Source: CAYJLF01 sp964371055
Lineage (GTDB): Bacteria; Eisenbacteria; RBG-16-71-46; CAIMUX01
Length of the DNA stretch: 64,000 nt
Reading direction: 5' to 3'
Assembly: GCA_964371055.1 (NCBI GenBank)
Contig: CAYJLF010000022.1
Span: 1-64,000 of the forward strand
The position numbers were made by a program, and so were the translations under genes. This document shows, in pieces, positions 18,241-27,438 of this stretch; positions within the stretch are counted from its first letter, which is position 1, and the number at the start of each line of letters is the position of its first letter. The notes beneath the pieces are model-generated. The model did no database searches. It was not told where the DNA came from and worked only from the letters and a program-made list of their open reading frames with translations.

Positions 18241-19353
18241 ATGATCCGAGCCACGAGAGACGGCGCGCGCGCGGGCCGGCCTTCGATCGCATCTCCGCCG
18301 CCGACTCGCGCGGTCTCCGTTCTGGCGGCGTCGACGCTCCCCGCCGTGCTGCTCCTCCTGGCGGTCTTCTCCTGGCCGGCCTGGGCGGGTCACTCTTCGG
18401 TCGCGGCTCGCGACCTGGTCCCCGAAGTCGAGCCCAACGACACCTGCCCCGGGCAGCTGCTGGTCTGCCCGGCGGTGGTGGAGGCGGCGGAGCTGACCGA
18501 AGGCGACCTGGACTGGTATCACTTCGAAGCCTCGGCGGGTGACCGCCTGACGATCGCGACGGAACCGATCGGCGCTCGGCCGGCGGACACCTACCTCGAG
18601 TTCTACTCTGTCTGTGGCGGACCGGTCCTGGCCGAGGACGATGACAGTGGGCCCGGCCTCGGTTCGCGGCTCGATGGTGTGATCGCCCCGCAGAGCGGCA
18701 CCTATCGTGTCCGGTGCCGCACGCTCGTCCCCGGCGGACAGGGCGCGTACCGGCTCTCCATCGCGTGCACGCCGGAGGTGCCGCCCCCGGCGAACGACAC
18801 CTGCGGCGGCGCGATCGAACTGGAGCGATGCAGCGAGGGGCGACTCGACGGGTCGATGGATGGCGCCGGCAATCGATACGATCCTGGTCCCGACGGCTGC
18901 ACCGGATACGCGGCGGCCGGCCGCGATCTTGTCTATCGATTCACGCTCGAACCGGGAGACCGACTGGCGATCCGCTACGGTTCGGCGGAATACGACGCCG
19001 CCTGTTACGTCATGACCGACTGCGGCCAGGCCGGCCCGAGTTGCGTGGCCGGAGTCGATGCCGGGGGATCGGGCGCGGATGAGGAATTGCGGTTCGAGTC
19101 GGCTGCGGGCGGGGTCTACTACCTGGTTCTCGACGGGTACGGGACCGATGCCGGCGGCCGATGGACGCTGGCCTGGGCGGCTTCCTGCTCACCCGTTCCA
19201 CACGGCGCCTGCTGCACGACCGTCTGCGCGGTCACGACCGAGGCCGCATGCCGGGGGATCTGGCTGCAGGAAATGCCATCCTGCGACCCCTTCCCGTGCG
19301 CCATCCCGGTGACGTCGTCGAGTTGGGGACGGATCAAGGCTGCCTACCGCTGA
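18241..19353 (+). CDS. Secreted protein with PPC-like domains, GACC module and WGRIK tail
   Basis: The signal peptide or membrane segment lies at about residues 28-52 (LAASTLPAVLLLLAVFSWPA). Two extracellular beta-sandwich repeats follow that resemble bacterial pre-peptidase C-terminal (PPC) domains: VEPNDTCPGQLLVCP with DLDWYHFEASAGDRLTIATE, then NDTCGGAIELERCSEGRLDG with DLVYRFTLEPGDRLAIRYG. One compact six-Cys module (GACCTTVCAVTTEAACRG ... CDPFPC) precedes the final 15 residues, PVTSSSWGRIKAAYR. The start is uncertain. ATG 18229 gives four more residues, but ATG 18241 has GGAG six bases upstream and is preferred. It lies just downstream of tenA with no obvious functional link. Confidence 0.82.
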   Translation: MIRATRDGARAGRPSIASPPPTRAVSVLAASTLPAVLLLLAVFSWPAWAGHSSVAARDLVPEVEPNDTCPGQLLVCPAVVEAAELTEGDLDWYHFEASAGDRLTIATEPIGARPADTYLEFYSVCGGPVLAEDDDSGPGLGSRLDGVIAPQSGTYRVRCRTLVPGGQGAYRLSIACTPEVPPPANDTCGGAIELERCSEGRLDGSMDGAGNRYDPGPDGCTGYAAAGRDLVYRFTLEPGDRLAIRYGSAEYDAACYVMTDCGQAGPSCVAGVDAGGSGADEELRFESAAGGVYYLVLDGYGTDAGGRWTLAWAASCSPVPHGACCTTVCAVTTEAACRGIWLQEMPSCDPFPCAIPVTSSSWGRIKAAYR

Positions 19354-19420
19354 TCCTCCTGAGCCCAGGTCTCATCGCACTGAGGGCTCTTTGGCCCAGC
19401 GGCGGGGCGCGGTTCGGGCG

Positions 19421-19426
19421 TATACT
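19421..19426 (+). promoter_or_regulatory. Possible -10 box (TATACT) for the M14 peptidase gene
   Basis: TATACT lies 79 bases before ATG 19505. No recognisable -35 is present at normal spacing. Confidence 0.25.
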
Positions 19427-19504
19427 TGACGGCGGGTTGTCTCTCGCGGATCCCTTTCGACATGCAGGAGAGCATCGCGCGCGCACCAGCCGCAGGAGGT
19501 GTTG

Positions 19505-22267
19505 ATGAGGTACCACGCCCGGAAGTACGCAGGAAGCCGACCGGTCGTCGACGCGCGCGCGTTGGCGATCGGCCTCGTCGTCGTGGGGCTCCTGCTGCCG
19601 CTGATCGCGACGGCGAAGACCTACCAGGAGATCCGAGTTCCCTATCCGGAGGGACGGACGCCGCAGGAGTTGTTTTTCCATCCCGATCTCGAGCTGATGG
19701 GAGACGACGATGGCGCCTACCGCATTCTTTCCACGCCTGAGCTGACCGAGCAGATGCGGGCGCGCGGCTTCGAGGTGGAGATCGTGGTGCCCGACCTCGA
19801 GGCGCACTACGCGGCCCTCCAGGGGAAGGAACTGCGGGACTACGGGATCTGGCACACCTTCCAGGAGACCGTGGACGAGATGAACCTCCTCCACGTCCAG
19901 TATCCCAACCTGACGACCACGCCTTCGTCGATCGGCACGACCGGCGAGGGACGGACCCTCTGGGCGATGAAGATCTCCGACAACCCGAACGTGCAGGAGT
20001 CGGAGCCCGAGGTTCTCTTCGACGGGATGCACCACGCCCGGGAGATCATGACGGTCGAGGTGATTCTCCACTTCATGCGGTACCTGTGCGAGAACTATGG
20101 CACCGATCCGGTTGTGACCTTTCTCGTCGACAATCGGCAGATCTGGTTCGTGCCGCTCATCAATCCGGACGGCTTTGTCTACAACGAGCAGACCAATCCC
20201 AACGGCGGCGGGATGTGGCGAAAGAACCGGCGCGTCAACGGCGGCGGCTGCTACGGCGTCGATCTGAACCGCAACTATCCCTACGAGTGGGTCGGGCCGG
20301 GCTCGTCGAGCGACCCGTGCAGCGACACCTATCGCGGGCCTCTCGCGCGGAGCGAGCCGGAGATCATCGGGTTGACCGGCCTCGTCAACGCGCACACCTT
20401 CGTCACCTGGCAGTCGTACCACTCGGTGGCCGGAATGGTGTTGATCCCGTGGGGTTACACCACCGCGCACACGCCGGACGACGCGGTCCTTCGCTCCATG
20501 GCGAACACGATGGCGGCGGCGGGAGGCTACGATGTCGGCCAGGCGCCCGAGCTTCTCTACGCGGTCAATGGCGTGACCGGCGATTGGGCCTACGGCGCGA
20601 CCAATGAACACGCGAAGATCTTCCCCTTCACCACGGAGATCAGCGGATCGGGCTTCTGGCCTGCTCCGGCCGAGCGCGACGGTCTGATCGCCGAGAACCT
20701 CTACAGCAACATCTACCTCTGCCAGGTCGCCGGTTCCTACCTGGCGCTGGGCAATGTGACGGTGGTGGGCGGGGACGGCAACGGCCGCCTCGATCCCGGC
20801 GAAACCGCGGGACTCTCCGCCGTGGTCAGCAATCCCGGCGTCCTGGTCGGCGCCACCAACGCGAGGATCTCGGTCACCTGCGATGACCCGTACGTCACGG
20901 TGTCCGATGCGCAGTCCACCCTCGGAAACATCGCGCCGGGCGGCAGCGCCAACAACAGCGGCGACCCGTTCGACCTTTCGGTGTCCCCGTCCTGCCCGGC
21001 CGGACGGATGGCCAACTTCCGCTTCGTGATGGAAGCGGACGGGGGGCTGCGCGTGGAGGAGACCCGCTCGCTGGCGATCGGTCAGCCGCCGATCCTCTAC
21101 AGCGAGACCTTCGAGGCGGCCACCGCCTGGGCGCAGGATCCGACGCACACCGCGATCTCCGGCGCCTGGGTCCGGGTCGACCCGGTCGCGACCAACTACC
21201 AGCCCGGGGACGACACGACGCCGGCTCCCGGCGTGAACGCGTGGATCACGGGCCAGAACGCCGGCGGCGCGGACGGCACGGACGACGTCGACGAGGGAAT
21301 CTCGGCGGCACGTTCCGGCGCCATCAACCTCTCCGGGATCAGCCATGCCCGGCTGAACCTGAACTACTTCCACGGACAGCGCGATGCCGGCGATGACGCC
21401 ACCGACGGCTTCCGCATCGACCTCAGCAACGACGGCGGCGCCACCTTCCCGGTCAACCTGCTCTTGATCGGCGACGTCAGCTATGCGGCGTCGTGGCGGA
21501 ACCTGCAGGTCGATCTCGAGGACTACCTGCCCTTGACCGCGCAGATGATGCTGCGGGTGCAGGCGGCCGATCCGGGTCCGTCGAGCGGCATGGGCGACAT
21601 CGTCGAGGGCGGATTGGACGATATCTATGTGTACAACATGGGAGCCGGGAACGAGCCGCCGTCGGCGCCGGTGCGCTTGTTGCCGGCCGACGGCGCTCCG
21701 GGCCAGCCTCCCACCGTCGCGCTCGTCGTGCAGAACGCGGTCGATCCGGAGGGGGACCCGCTGACCTACGGCTTCCGCGTCTACAGCGATGCCCTCCTGA
21801 CTCAGGTGGTGGCGAGCGTGGACGGCGTGGTCGAGGGGAGCGGGCAGACCTCGTGGAACGTGAACCCGCCGCTGGCGAACGGCACCTACTATTGGCGGGC
21901 CTTCGCGGCGGATGCCCATGCGCTCGGGCTCTTCACGACCGCGGGCTCGTTCGGCGTGGTCGGCGGTGCCGCGGTGCCGATGCCGGAGGGAATGGCCGCG
22001 TCGTTCCGCGCGGGACCGAACCCGGCGCGCGGACCGATGGCGCTGCGCTACCATGCCCCGGCCGCGGTCTACGCGAAGGTCGAGATCTTCGACCTCGAGG
22101 GACGGCGGATGCGGACCCTCGAGGGACCGCGCTGGAGCGACGGCTGGCAGGAGGTGATCTGGGACGGGTTGGACGGCGACGGACACCCGGTTCCGGCCGG
22201 CACCTACTGGGTTCGCCTGGAGACGCCGGTGGAGTCCCGCACGCTGCGCGTGGTGCAAGTGAAATAG
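19505..22267 (+). CDS. Secreted M14 zinc carboxypeptidase with FlgD-like C-terminal domain
   Basis: This is a secreted multidomain carboxypeptidase of about 920 residues. A membrane segment or signal lies at about 19-37 (ALAIGLVVVGLLLPLIATA). After a propeptide, the M14 catalytic domain (about 115-415) shows the zinc motif DGMHHAREIMTVEV (H-x2-E), substrate residues in VDLNRNYPYEW, the third ligand His in WQSYHSVAGM, and the catalytic Glu in TTEISGSGFWP. All are intact. Next come a CARDB/APHP-like domain (GNGRLDPGETAGLSAVVSNP), a jelly-roll region and a fibronectin-like stretch. The protein ends in a FlgD-like beta-sandwich (VEIFDLEGRRMRTLEGPRW ... VQVK). AGGAGG at 19494-19499 fixes ATG 19505. 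A hairpin terminator follows. Confidence 0.9.
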   Translation: MRYHARKYAGSRPVVDARALAIGLVVVGLLLPLIATAKTYQEIRVPYPEGRTPQELFFHPDLELMGDDDGAYRILSTPELTEQMRARGFEVEIVVPDLEAHYAALQGKELRDYGIWHTFQETVDEMNLLHVQYPNLTTTPSSIGTTGEGRTLWAMKISDNPNVQESEPEVLFDGMHHAREIMTVEVILHFMRYLCENYGTDPVVTFLVDNRQIWFVPLINPDGFVYNEQTNPNGGGMWRKNRRVNGGGCYGVDLNRNYPYEWVGPGSSSDPCSDTYRGPLARSEPEIIGLTGLVNAHTFVTWQSYHSVAGMVLIPWGYTTAHTPDDAVLRSMANTMAAAGGYDVGQAPELLYAVNGVTGDWAYGATNEHAKIFPFTTEISGSGFWPAPAERDGLIAENLYSNIYLCQVAGSYLALGNVTVVGGDGNGRLDPGETAGLSAVVSNPGVLVGATNARISVTCDDPYVTVSDAQSTLGNIAPGGSANNSGDPFDLSVSPSCPAGRMANFRFVMEADGGLRVEETRSLAIGQPPILYSETFEAATAWAQDPTHTAISGAWVRVDPVATNYQPGDDTTPAPGVNAWITGQNAGGADGTDDVDEGISAARSGAINLSGISHARLNLNYFHGQRDAGDDATDGFRIDLSNDGGATFPVNLLLIGDVSYAASWRNLQVDLEDYLPLTAQMMLRVQAADPGPSSGMGDIVEGGLDDIYVYNMGAGNEPPSAPVRLLPADGAPGQPPTVALVVQNAVDPEGDPLTYGFRVYSDALLTQVVASVDGVVEGSGQTSWNVNPPLANGTYYWRAFAADAHALGLFTTAGSFGVVGGAAVPMPEGMAASFRAGPNPARGPMALRYHAPAAVYAKVEIFDLEGRRMRTLEGPRWSDGWQEVIWDGLDGDGHPVPAGTYWVRLETPVESRTLRVVQVK

Positions 22268-22337
22268 CGGCGCGGCATGCGGTCTGGTGCGAACCGGCCG
22301 CGTGCCACCGCGCGCGTCGCAGCGCTTTTCGATGAAG

Positions 22338-22368
22338 ACGGCCGGGGTTCGGCGAGAACCCCGGCCGT
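22338..22368. terminator. Bidirectional hairpin terminator
   Basis: A perfect 13-bp stem (22338-22350 with 22356-22368) with a 5-base loop GGCGA sits between the convergent M14 gene and glgC. The stem is very GC-rich and only a short T-run (TT) follows. Confidence 0.75.
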
Positions 22369-22406
22369 TTGCCATGCTCCCGCCGCTCCGTCTCCGTCTA
22401 CTTCGA

Positions 22407-23759
22407 TTACTTCCCGTGATTCTCCACCGGGCCGACGGTGTCGCCGCTTTCGGCGATGATCGGCCCCGCGTGGGACAGGGACGGGTGTGGCAGAACCAGC
22501 ACGTTGCGATTGAGCCGTGAGCCCGCCGGGATGTGCGCGCCCTTGCCGACGAGCGTGATGCCGGTGTCGAGGTGCTTCGGGTAGAGCCGGTTCGGCGTGT
22601 TTTCGCCGGTTCCTCCGACCAGAGCGCCGGTTCCTACGACCGAATTCTTGTCGAGGATCACCGAGTCGATCCGGGCGCCGGCCTCGATGCGGACGTCGTG
22701 CATGATGATCGAACGCCGCACGACGGCCCCGGCTTCCACCACGACGCCGGGGGAGAGGACCGAGTCGGTCACCTCTCCCTCGATCCGGCAGCCACGGGCG
22801 AGGATCGTCTGGCTGATCCGGGCTTGTGATCCCGCCCAGACCGGCGGGCGGTCGCCCGGACGATTCTCATCCATGTTGCTCCGGACCCCCCACGCGCGCA
22901 GGTCGAGCGGGTGTTCCGGGTCGAGCAGCTCCATGTGGGTGTCGAAATAGGCGGCGAGGGTGCCGACGTCCTGCCAGTACCCCTCGTCGCGGTAGGCGAA
23001 GAGGCGATCCCCCTTGCGCAGCATGGCCGGGAAGACGTGGTGCCCGAAGTCGTCGCTCTGCTCCTCGCGCATCTCTTCCAGGCGCCGGATCATGATGCGG
23101 GTGGAGAAACAGTAGATCCCCATGGAGATCAGGTTGCTCGTCGGCCTCGCGGGCTTCTCCTCGAATCCGGTGATGCGGGAACTCGAGTCGACGTGCACGG
23201 TGCCGAAGCTCGGCGCTTCCTCCCAACTCACCGGGCGGACCGCGATGGTGGCGTCCGCGCCATGGGTCAGGTGGAAGTCGATCAACCGGGCGTAGTCCAT
23301 CTGGTAGATGTGATCGCCGGAGAGGACGATCACCTGATCGGGATCGTGCCTTTGGATGTAGCTCAGGTTCTGGAAGATCGCGTCGGCCGTGCCGCGGTAC
23401 CAGTCGTGACCGCGCGTTCCCTGGTGGGGCGGGAGGATCCGGACCTCGCGCGATCGGCCGACCAGACCCCAGGCGTGGCCGCTGCCGATGTGGTCGGTCA
23501 GCGAGTATGGCAGGTACTGGGTCAGGATCCCGACCCGCTCGATGCCCGAGTTCATGACATTGCTGAGCGGGAAGTCGATCAAGCGATAGATCCCGCCGAA
23601 GGGGACGGCCGGCTTGGCCCGGTGCCGGACCAGCACGTTCAGGCGGCTCCCCACGCCCCCGGCCAGGATCATCGCCAGGGTCCGGCGGGTGTCGGCGGCG
23701 CGGGCGTCCGGTTCCAGCGCCGCGTCGAGGTTCGGGTGGTAGGTGGTGTCCGCGCTCAT
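22407..23759 (-). CDS. glgC: Glucose-1-phosphate adenylyltransferase
   Basis: The enzyme makes ADP-glucose for glycogen or related alpha-glucans. From ATG 23759 (MSADTTYHPNLDA) the protein has 450 residues. The N-terminal nucleotidyltransferase domain has LAGGVGSRLNVLVRHRAKPA with VPFGGIYRLIDFPLSNVMN directly after, VLSGDHIYQMDY and GFEEKPARP. The C-terminal left-handed beta-helix repeats run from about residue 320. All catalytic signatures look intact, including the Arg of GxGSRL. It follows a second GlgC-type gene by 16 bases, so the two are probably co-transcribed and may form a mixed oligomer. The frame stays open upstream to 23828 but lacks family similarity there. Confidence 0.9.
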   Translation of the reverse strand: MSADTTYHPNLDAALEPDARAADTRRTLAMILAGGVGSRLNVLVRHRAKPAVPFGGIYRLIDFPLSNVMNSGIERVGILTQYLPYSLTDHIGSGHAWGLVGRSREVRILPPHQGTRGHDWYRGTADAIFQNLSYIQRHDPDQVIVLSGDHIYQMDYARLIDFHLTHGADATIAVRPVSWEEAPSFGTVHVDSSSRITGFEEKPARPTSNLISMGIYCFSTRIMIRRLEEMREEQSDDFGHHVFPAMLRKGDRLFAYRDEGYWQDVGTLAAYFDTHMELLDPEHPLDLRAWGVRSNMDENRPGDRPPVWAGSQARISQTILARGCRIEGEVTDSVLSPGVVVEAGAVVRRSIIMHDVRIEAGARIDSVILDKNSVVGTGALVGGTGENTPNRLYPKHLDTGITLVGKGAHIPAGSRLNRNVLVLPHPSLSHAGPIIAESGDTVGPVENHGK

Positions 23760-23775
23760 CGTCGCCGTCCTTCGA

Positions 23776-24996
23776 TCAACTCCGCACCGCGTCCGGGCGA
23801 ATTTCACTCCCCGGCTCCAGGCGGGCACCGGGTTCGCAACAGCACTCCTTCCCCAACAGCGTGATCGGGAAGTTCGCCAGCGCCCGTGACGGATCGATCG
23901 CCTCCTCGACCGATGGACCGACGCGGGCGCCGCGGCCGATCACGACCCCCTTGTCGGCGATCGTCAGGGCCACCGTGGCATCGCGCTCGACCACGGTCCG
24001 GTGGAAGAGGATCGAGTTGATCACCTGGGCGCCCCGCTCCACCCGGACACCCGGCGAAAGGACGCTCCCGATGACGGTGCCCTCGACCTCGCATCCGGAG
24101 CTGATGAACGAACTTTGGACGGTAGCCGGGCCGGTGACCCGCGGAGGGGGCTGTCCGGCGGCCCCGGAGTCATGCAGGTTGGTGCGCACCGCCCACTCGT
24201 CGAGATCGATACGGCGCGCCAGCAGGTCCTGGTGCGCCTGGTAGTAGGCGTTCACCGTGCGGGTGTAGGCCCAGTAGCCGTCGAAGATCCAGCCATAGAC
24301 GCGGCAGTTGTTCGCCAGCATCCAGGGGACGACGTCCTGGCCGAACTCCACCGACGGGCGTCCCGAAAGCTCGGTGAGGGCACGGCGAAGGAGCGCGGTG
24401 TTCACGCAGTAGATCGTCAGGCTGGCGAGATCGGAGCGCGGCCGAGTCGGCTTCTCCTCGTACTCGAGGAGCCTCCCCCGGGAGTCGAGGGTCCCGTAGC
24501 CGAACCGCTCATGGTATCCCATCCGCTTGAAGGCGATCGTGAGGTCGGCGCCGCGATCGAGATGGCTCCGCACGAACTGGCGGTAGTCCATGCGGTAGAT
24601 GTGGTCGCCGGAGATGATCAAGGCGAGCTCGGCCCGGTGGTCCTCGATGTAGTTGAGGTTCTGAAAGACCGCATCGGCGTTCCCCTTGTACCAGTCACCG
24701 GCGTCCGCGCCGCGGAAGGGGGGGAGGATCTTGGCGCCGCGGTCGAGTCCGATGAAGTCCCAGCTCTCGCCGATGCCGACGTGGTCGATCAACGATCCCG
24801 GCCGGTACTGCGACAGGATGCCCGCGTTGTTGATGCCGGCATGCATCAGGTTGCTGAGGGCGAAGTCGATGACGCGGTAGTAGCCGCCGAACGGGAGGGC
24901 CGACTTGGGGCGTCGCAGGGTGAGGGCCGAAAGCTCGCCGACTCGTCCCCCCGCGAGGATCATCGCCACCATCCGGGGGAGTCTGATCGAATCCAT
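23776..24996 (-). CDS. Second GlgC-type nucleotidyltransferase, divergent
   Basis: The 406-residue protein is paralogous to the downstream glgC along its whole length. It has PFGGYYRVIDFALSNLMHAG, IISGDHIYRMDYRQFV, YEEKPTRP and a C-terminal beta-helix (SSFISSGCEVEGTVIGSVLS). The N-terminal nucleotide loop differs: LAGGRVGELSALTLRRPKSA. The Arg usual in GxGxRL is replaced by Glu, and RAKPAV becomes RPKSAL. The protein could be a regulatory or altered-specificity subunit, or an active member of a separate GlgC clade. Family context (ADP-glucose synthesis) is firm, but activity is uncertain. It is the first gene of the pair and lies just beyond tRNA-Trp. Confidence 0.82.
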   Translation of the reverse strand: MDSIRLPRMVAMILAGGRVGELSALTLRRPKSALPFGGYYRVIDFALSNLMHAGINNAGILSQYRPGSLIDHVGIGESWDFIGLDRGAKILPPFRGADAGDWYKGNADAVFQNLNYIEDHRAELALIISGDHIYRMDYRQFVRSHLDRGADLTIAFKRMGYHERFGYGTLDSRGRLLEYEEKPTRPRSDLASLTIYCVNTALLRRALTELSGRPSVEFGQDVVPWMLANNCRVYGWIFDGYWAYTRTVNAYYQAHQDLLARRIDLDEWAVRTNLHDSGAAGQPPPRVTGPATVQSSFISSGCEVEGTVIGSVLSPGVRVERGAQVINSILFHRTVVERDATVALTIADKGVVIGRGARVGPSVEEAIDPSRALANFPITLLGKECCCEPGARLEPGSEIRPDAVRS

Positions 24997-25068
24997 GATC
25001 CTCGCCGTGTGGTCGCGGGAGCGCCCCCGCCTCTGCGTCCCCTGCCGCCCGCAAGCGAGCGTCGCCGA

Positions 25069-25098
25069 CTCCTGGAGAGATCAGCTCCTGAGAGAGAT

Positions 25099-25101
<3 letters not shown>
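25069..25101. repeat. Imperfect tandem repeat at the 3' end of tRNA-Trp
   Basis: CTCCTGGAGAGATCAG (25069-25084) is followed at once by CTCCTGAGAGAGATCAG (25085-25101). The second copy runs into the last bases of the tRNA. No integrase or mobile gene is near. Confidence 0.5.
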
Positions 25102-25171
<70 letters not shown>

Positions 25172-25191
25172 AGGACATGCGAACCGTTTGC

Positions 25192-25221
25192 AGTCTAGGT
25201 TTTTACCCGCCGGGAAGTCAA
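25192..25221 (-). promoter_or_regulatory. Promoter of tRNA-Trp
   Basis: The minus strand reads TTGACT (25221-25216), an 18-base spacer, and TAGACT (25197-25192). This predicts initiation about 14 bases before the tRNA 5' end. It is the best sigma-70-like promoter I see in the window. Confidence 0.6.
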
Positions 25222-25250
25222 CCCGGGTTTTGGCCGATTCCGGCGCGGAA

Positions 25251-27233
25251 TCAGCGGAGGACGACGAGCGAGCGCGCCGCGGCGATCGGGGCGTGATCCC
25301 TGCGCCCCGCCGTGATCCGGTAAACGCCCGAGGGGACCCGGTGACCCGCCTCATCGCGCAGATCCCAACGCCATGACCCGCGACCGAGCCCGTCGACCCG
25401 GAGGCGCGTGCCCCGGATCAAGGCGCCGCGGGCGTCGAAGATCCACAGGTCGATCTCGGATCGACCGCGATCGACGGGATCGGCGAACTCCACCCGGATC
25501 AACGCGGCAGAGGTGATCGGTGACGCCGCCCGGATCGTCAGAGGAAACGGGGTTCCCCCGGTGGGGCGATCCGGGCCCGGGCCGGTGGCGTAATCGTCTT
25601 CTCCCGGGATCGGAGGGGAGGGCTCGACCGTCGCGGGATCGCTGAACTCGCAGGTCAGGGTGACGCGGCGGACGAAGGGCATCTGTAGTCCGTCCGGGCA
25701 GCGCAATTCCGCCAGGTACTGATAGCACCGCGCCCCGGCGTGGCCTTGGGGGAGCGGCGTGTCGGGAGTCTCGAACCAGGTCAGGGCCGTCCCGTCCGGT
25801 CCCACGAACGGACGGAAGGGGATCTCCGGCGGTGTGTCGGCCCACCGGACCTGGAAGCGCGCGCGGTATTCGCTGTCCGGTGCGATCGCATCCCACGACA
25901 GTCGAGCGTTGCGGGTTTCCCCGCCGAAGTCGTGGATGAGCGACTGCAGCGTCCCCTGCGGGAGTGCAGCGCTGACGAAGAGCCCCGGCGCCATCCCCTG
26001 CTGGGGGCGCGACGTGCTGATGAAGAGGCGTCCGTAGCAGGTCGCCATCGCCTCGATCTCCTCCGCGTCGGGATTGACCGGCAGGTCGCCGACCGGCTCC
26101 CAGTCCGATCCCCCCAGCCAGCGGAAGAGGCGACAGCTGTCTCCTCCGCCATAGAGCTTCCCTTCGTAGGCGTGGAATCCGCGGCACCAGCGCCAGCCGA
26201 CGAACGGGAGGGTGTGCGCGTGCCAGGTGTCGCCGTCCCAGATGAAGAGCTTGTCGTTGATCGTCATGAGCAGCGAATCACCCCAGGGGGTGAACATGGC
26301 GTGCTTGTCGATCGGCAGGCCCGGCACCGGAATCGTGTCCCAGTCAGCGCCGTCCCGGGTGGCGTAGATCACCTCGTTCTCGGGGGGGTAGCCGTCCGGC
26401 TGCACGAAGAGCCGGTCGCCGTGCCGCCCCGCGCCGAAGAAGCGGCGCCAGAAGTGCGCCTCCGACGGCTCGATCGTGAGCACTCTCCGGAAGGTGTCGC
26501 CCCAGTCGTCGCTCACCCAGACGCAGCCGAAGCCGTTCAGTTCACCGGTGGCATGCCCCGTCGTCGCGAAGAGGAGGCCGTTGACGATCTCGACGTCATT
26601 GACGTGTACCGCGGTCGGCAGGGTCGCCTTCTCGACCCAGGCCCCGCCGTCGTAGGTGTAGATGCTCCCCTCCTGCCACCACTCATCCATCGAGTCGGGA
26701 CCCGGGATGTAGAGCGTGTCGCCGATTCGCTTGATCAGGTGCAGGCCCGACTCGTACGGCCGATAGACGACCTCGAACGTGCCGGCGGCCATGTCGTAGG
26801 CGATCACCTCCGCTCCGTCGTACATGTAAGGATAGTCGCTGGCCGTGATGAAGAGGGTGTCATGGAAGGCCGCGATCGAGTACATCCCCTGAAACGACGT
26901 GGGGTGCGCGACGAGGCGGAGGTCGTCCAGCCGGTTGTCGAGCACGAGCAGGCCCGGGGCGATCTCGGCGTCGATCCCGCGAACCTCGGCATAGCGTCCG
27001 CCCGACCAGTCATCGTCGATCCAGGCGGCGTCCGATCCGACAGCGACCGGGACCAGCGAGGAGCCTGCACAGATGAGGACGAGGAGAGCGATCGAGAGCG
27101 CCAGCCGATCGGAGAGGGAGAGGGATCCCCTGCCCAGGACGCGCGCGTCGAGAACGCGCGGTGGAGCGGGATGCCGTCGGCCGGGGTGGTCCCGGAAAAC
27201 TCTCTGGTGGTCTTCCGGGGGGCGAGTCTGCAC
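25251..27233 (-). CDS. Secreted beta-propeller-like protein with FlgD-like C-terminal domain
   Basis: From GTG 27233 the protein has 660 residues. A hydrophobic signal segment (RLALSIALLVLICAGSSLVP) lies unusually far in, at about residues 44-65. The true start may therefore lie further in, but no good in-frame ATG or GTG with a Shine-Dalgarno is seen. Residues about 80-450 have repeated blades with paired aromatic residues and Asp-box-like turns (GDTLYIPGPDSMDEWW, WVSDDWGDTFRRVLTIEP), suggesting a kelch or sialidase-like propeller. The last 85 residues form a FlgD-like sandwich (IDLWIFDARGALIRGTRLRV, WRWDLRDEAGHRVPSGVY, ending SLVVLR). The ligand is unknown. Confidence 0.78.
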   Translation of the reverse strand: MQTRPPEDHQRVFRDHPGRRHPAPPRVLDARVLGRGSLSLSDRLALSIALLVLICAGSSLVPVAVGSDAAWIDDDWSGGRYAEVRGIDAEIAPGLLVLDNRLDDLRLVAHPTSFQGMYSIAAFHDTLFITASDYPYMYDGAEVIAYDMAAGTFEVVYRPYESGLHLIKRIGDTLYIPGPDSMDEWWQEGSIYTYDGGAWVEKATLPTAVHVNDVEIVNGLLFATTGHATGELNGFGCVWVSDDWGDTFRRVLTIEPSEAHFWRRFFGAGRHGDRLFVQPDGYPPENEVIYATRDGADWDTIPVPGLPIDKHAMFTPWGDSLLMTINDKLFIWDGDTWHAHTLPFVGWRWCRGFHAYEGKLYGGGDSCRLFRWLGGSDWEPVGDLPVNPDAEEIEAMATCYGRLFISTSRPQQGMAPGLFVSAALPQGTLQSLIHDFGGETRNARLSWDAIAPDSEYRARFQVRWADTPPEIPFRPFVGPDGTALTWFETPDTPLPQGHAGARCYQYLAELRCPDGLQMPFVRRVTLTCEFSDPATVEPSPPIPGEDDYATGPGPDRPTGGTPFPLTIRAASPITSAALIRVEFADPVDRGRSEIDLWIFDARGALIRGTRLRVDGLGRGSWRWDLRDEAGHRVPSGVYRITAGRRDHAPIAAARSLVVLR

Positions 27234-27301
27234 GGCCTGTCTCCAGGTTGCGGTCCCGATCCGGGAAGGGCGCGGAACGACTGTCGCATCAGCGCTTGAT
27301 C

Positions 27302-27307
27302 AGTATA
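27302..27307 (-). promoter_or_regulatory. Possible -10 box (TATACT) for the propeller gene at 25251
   Basis: TATACT on the minus strand lies about 70 bases before GTG 27233. No good -35 is found at 16-18 bases. Confidence 0.25.
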
Positions 27308-27438
27308 ACGCAAACGGGCGGGGAAGCCCGACCGGGAAGTCGTCTTGCCCCGGCCGCCGGCAACCTCTATCCTCAGGGGGTCGCTTCCTGCCTCACGCAT
27401 GTGATCGACGACGGTTTCGTCGTCCGGCCGGAGGTACC

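Noticed and set aside
19334..22375. A 1013-codon open frame on the minus strand opposite the M14 peptidase
   Set aside because: It mirrors a well-supported gene. The translation is rich in Arg, Gly, Val and His with no domain, signal or Shine-Dalgarno. Long antisense frames are common opposite strongly GC-biased genes.
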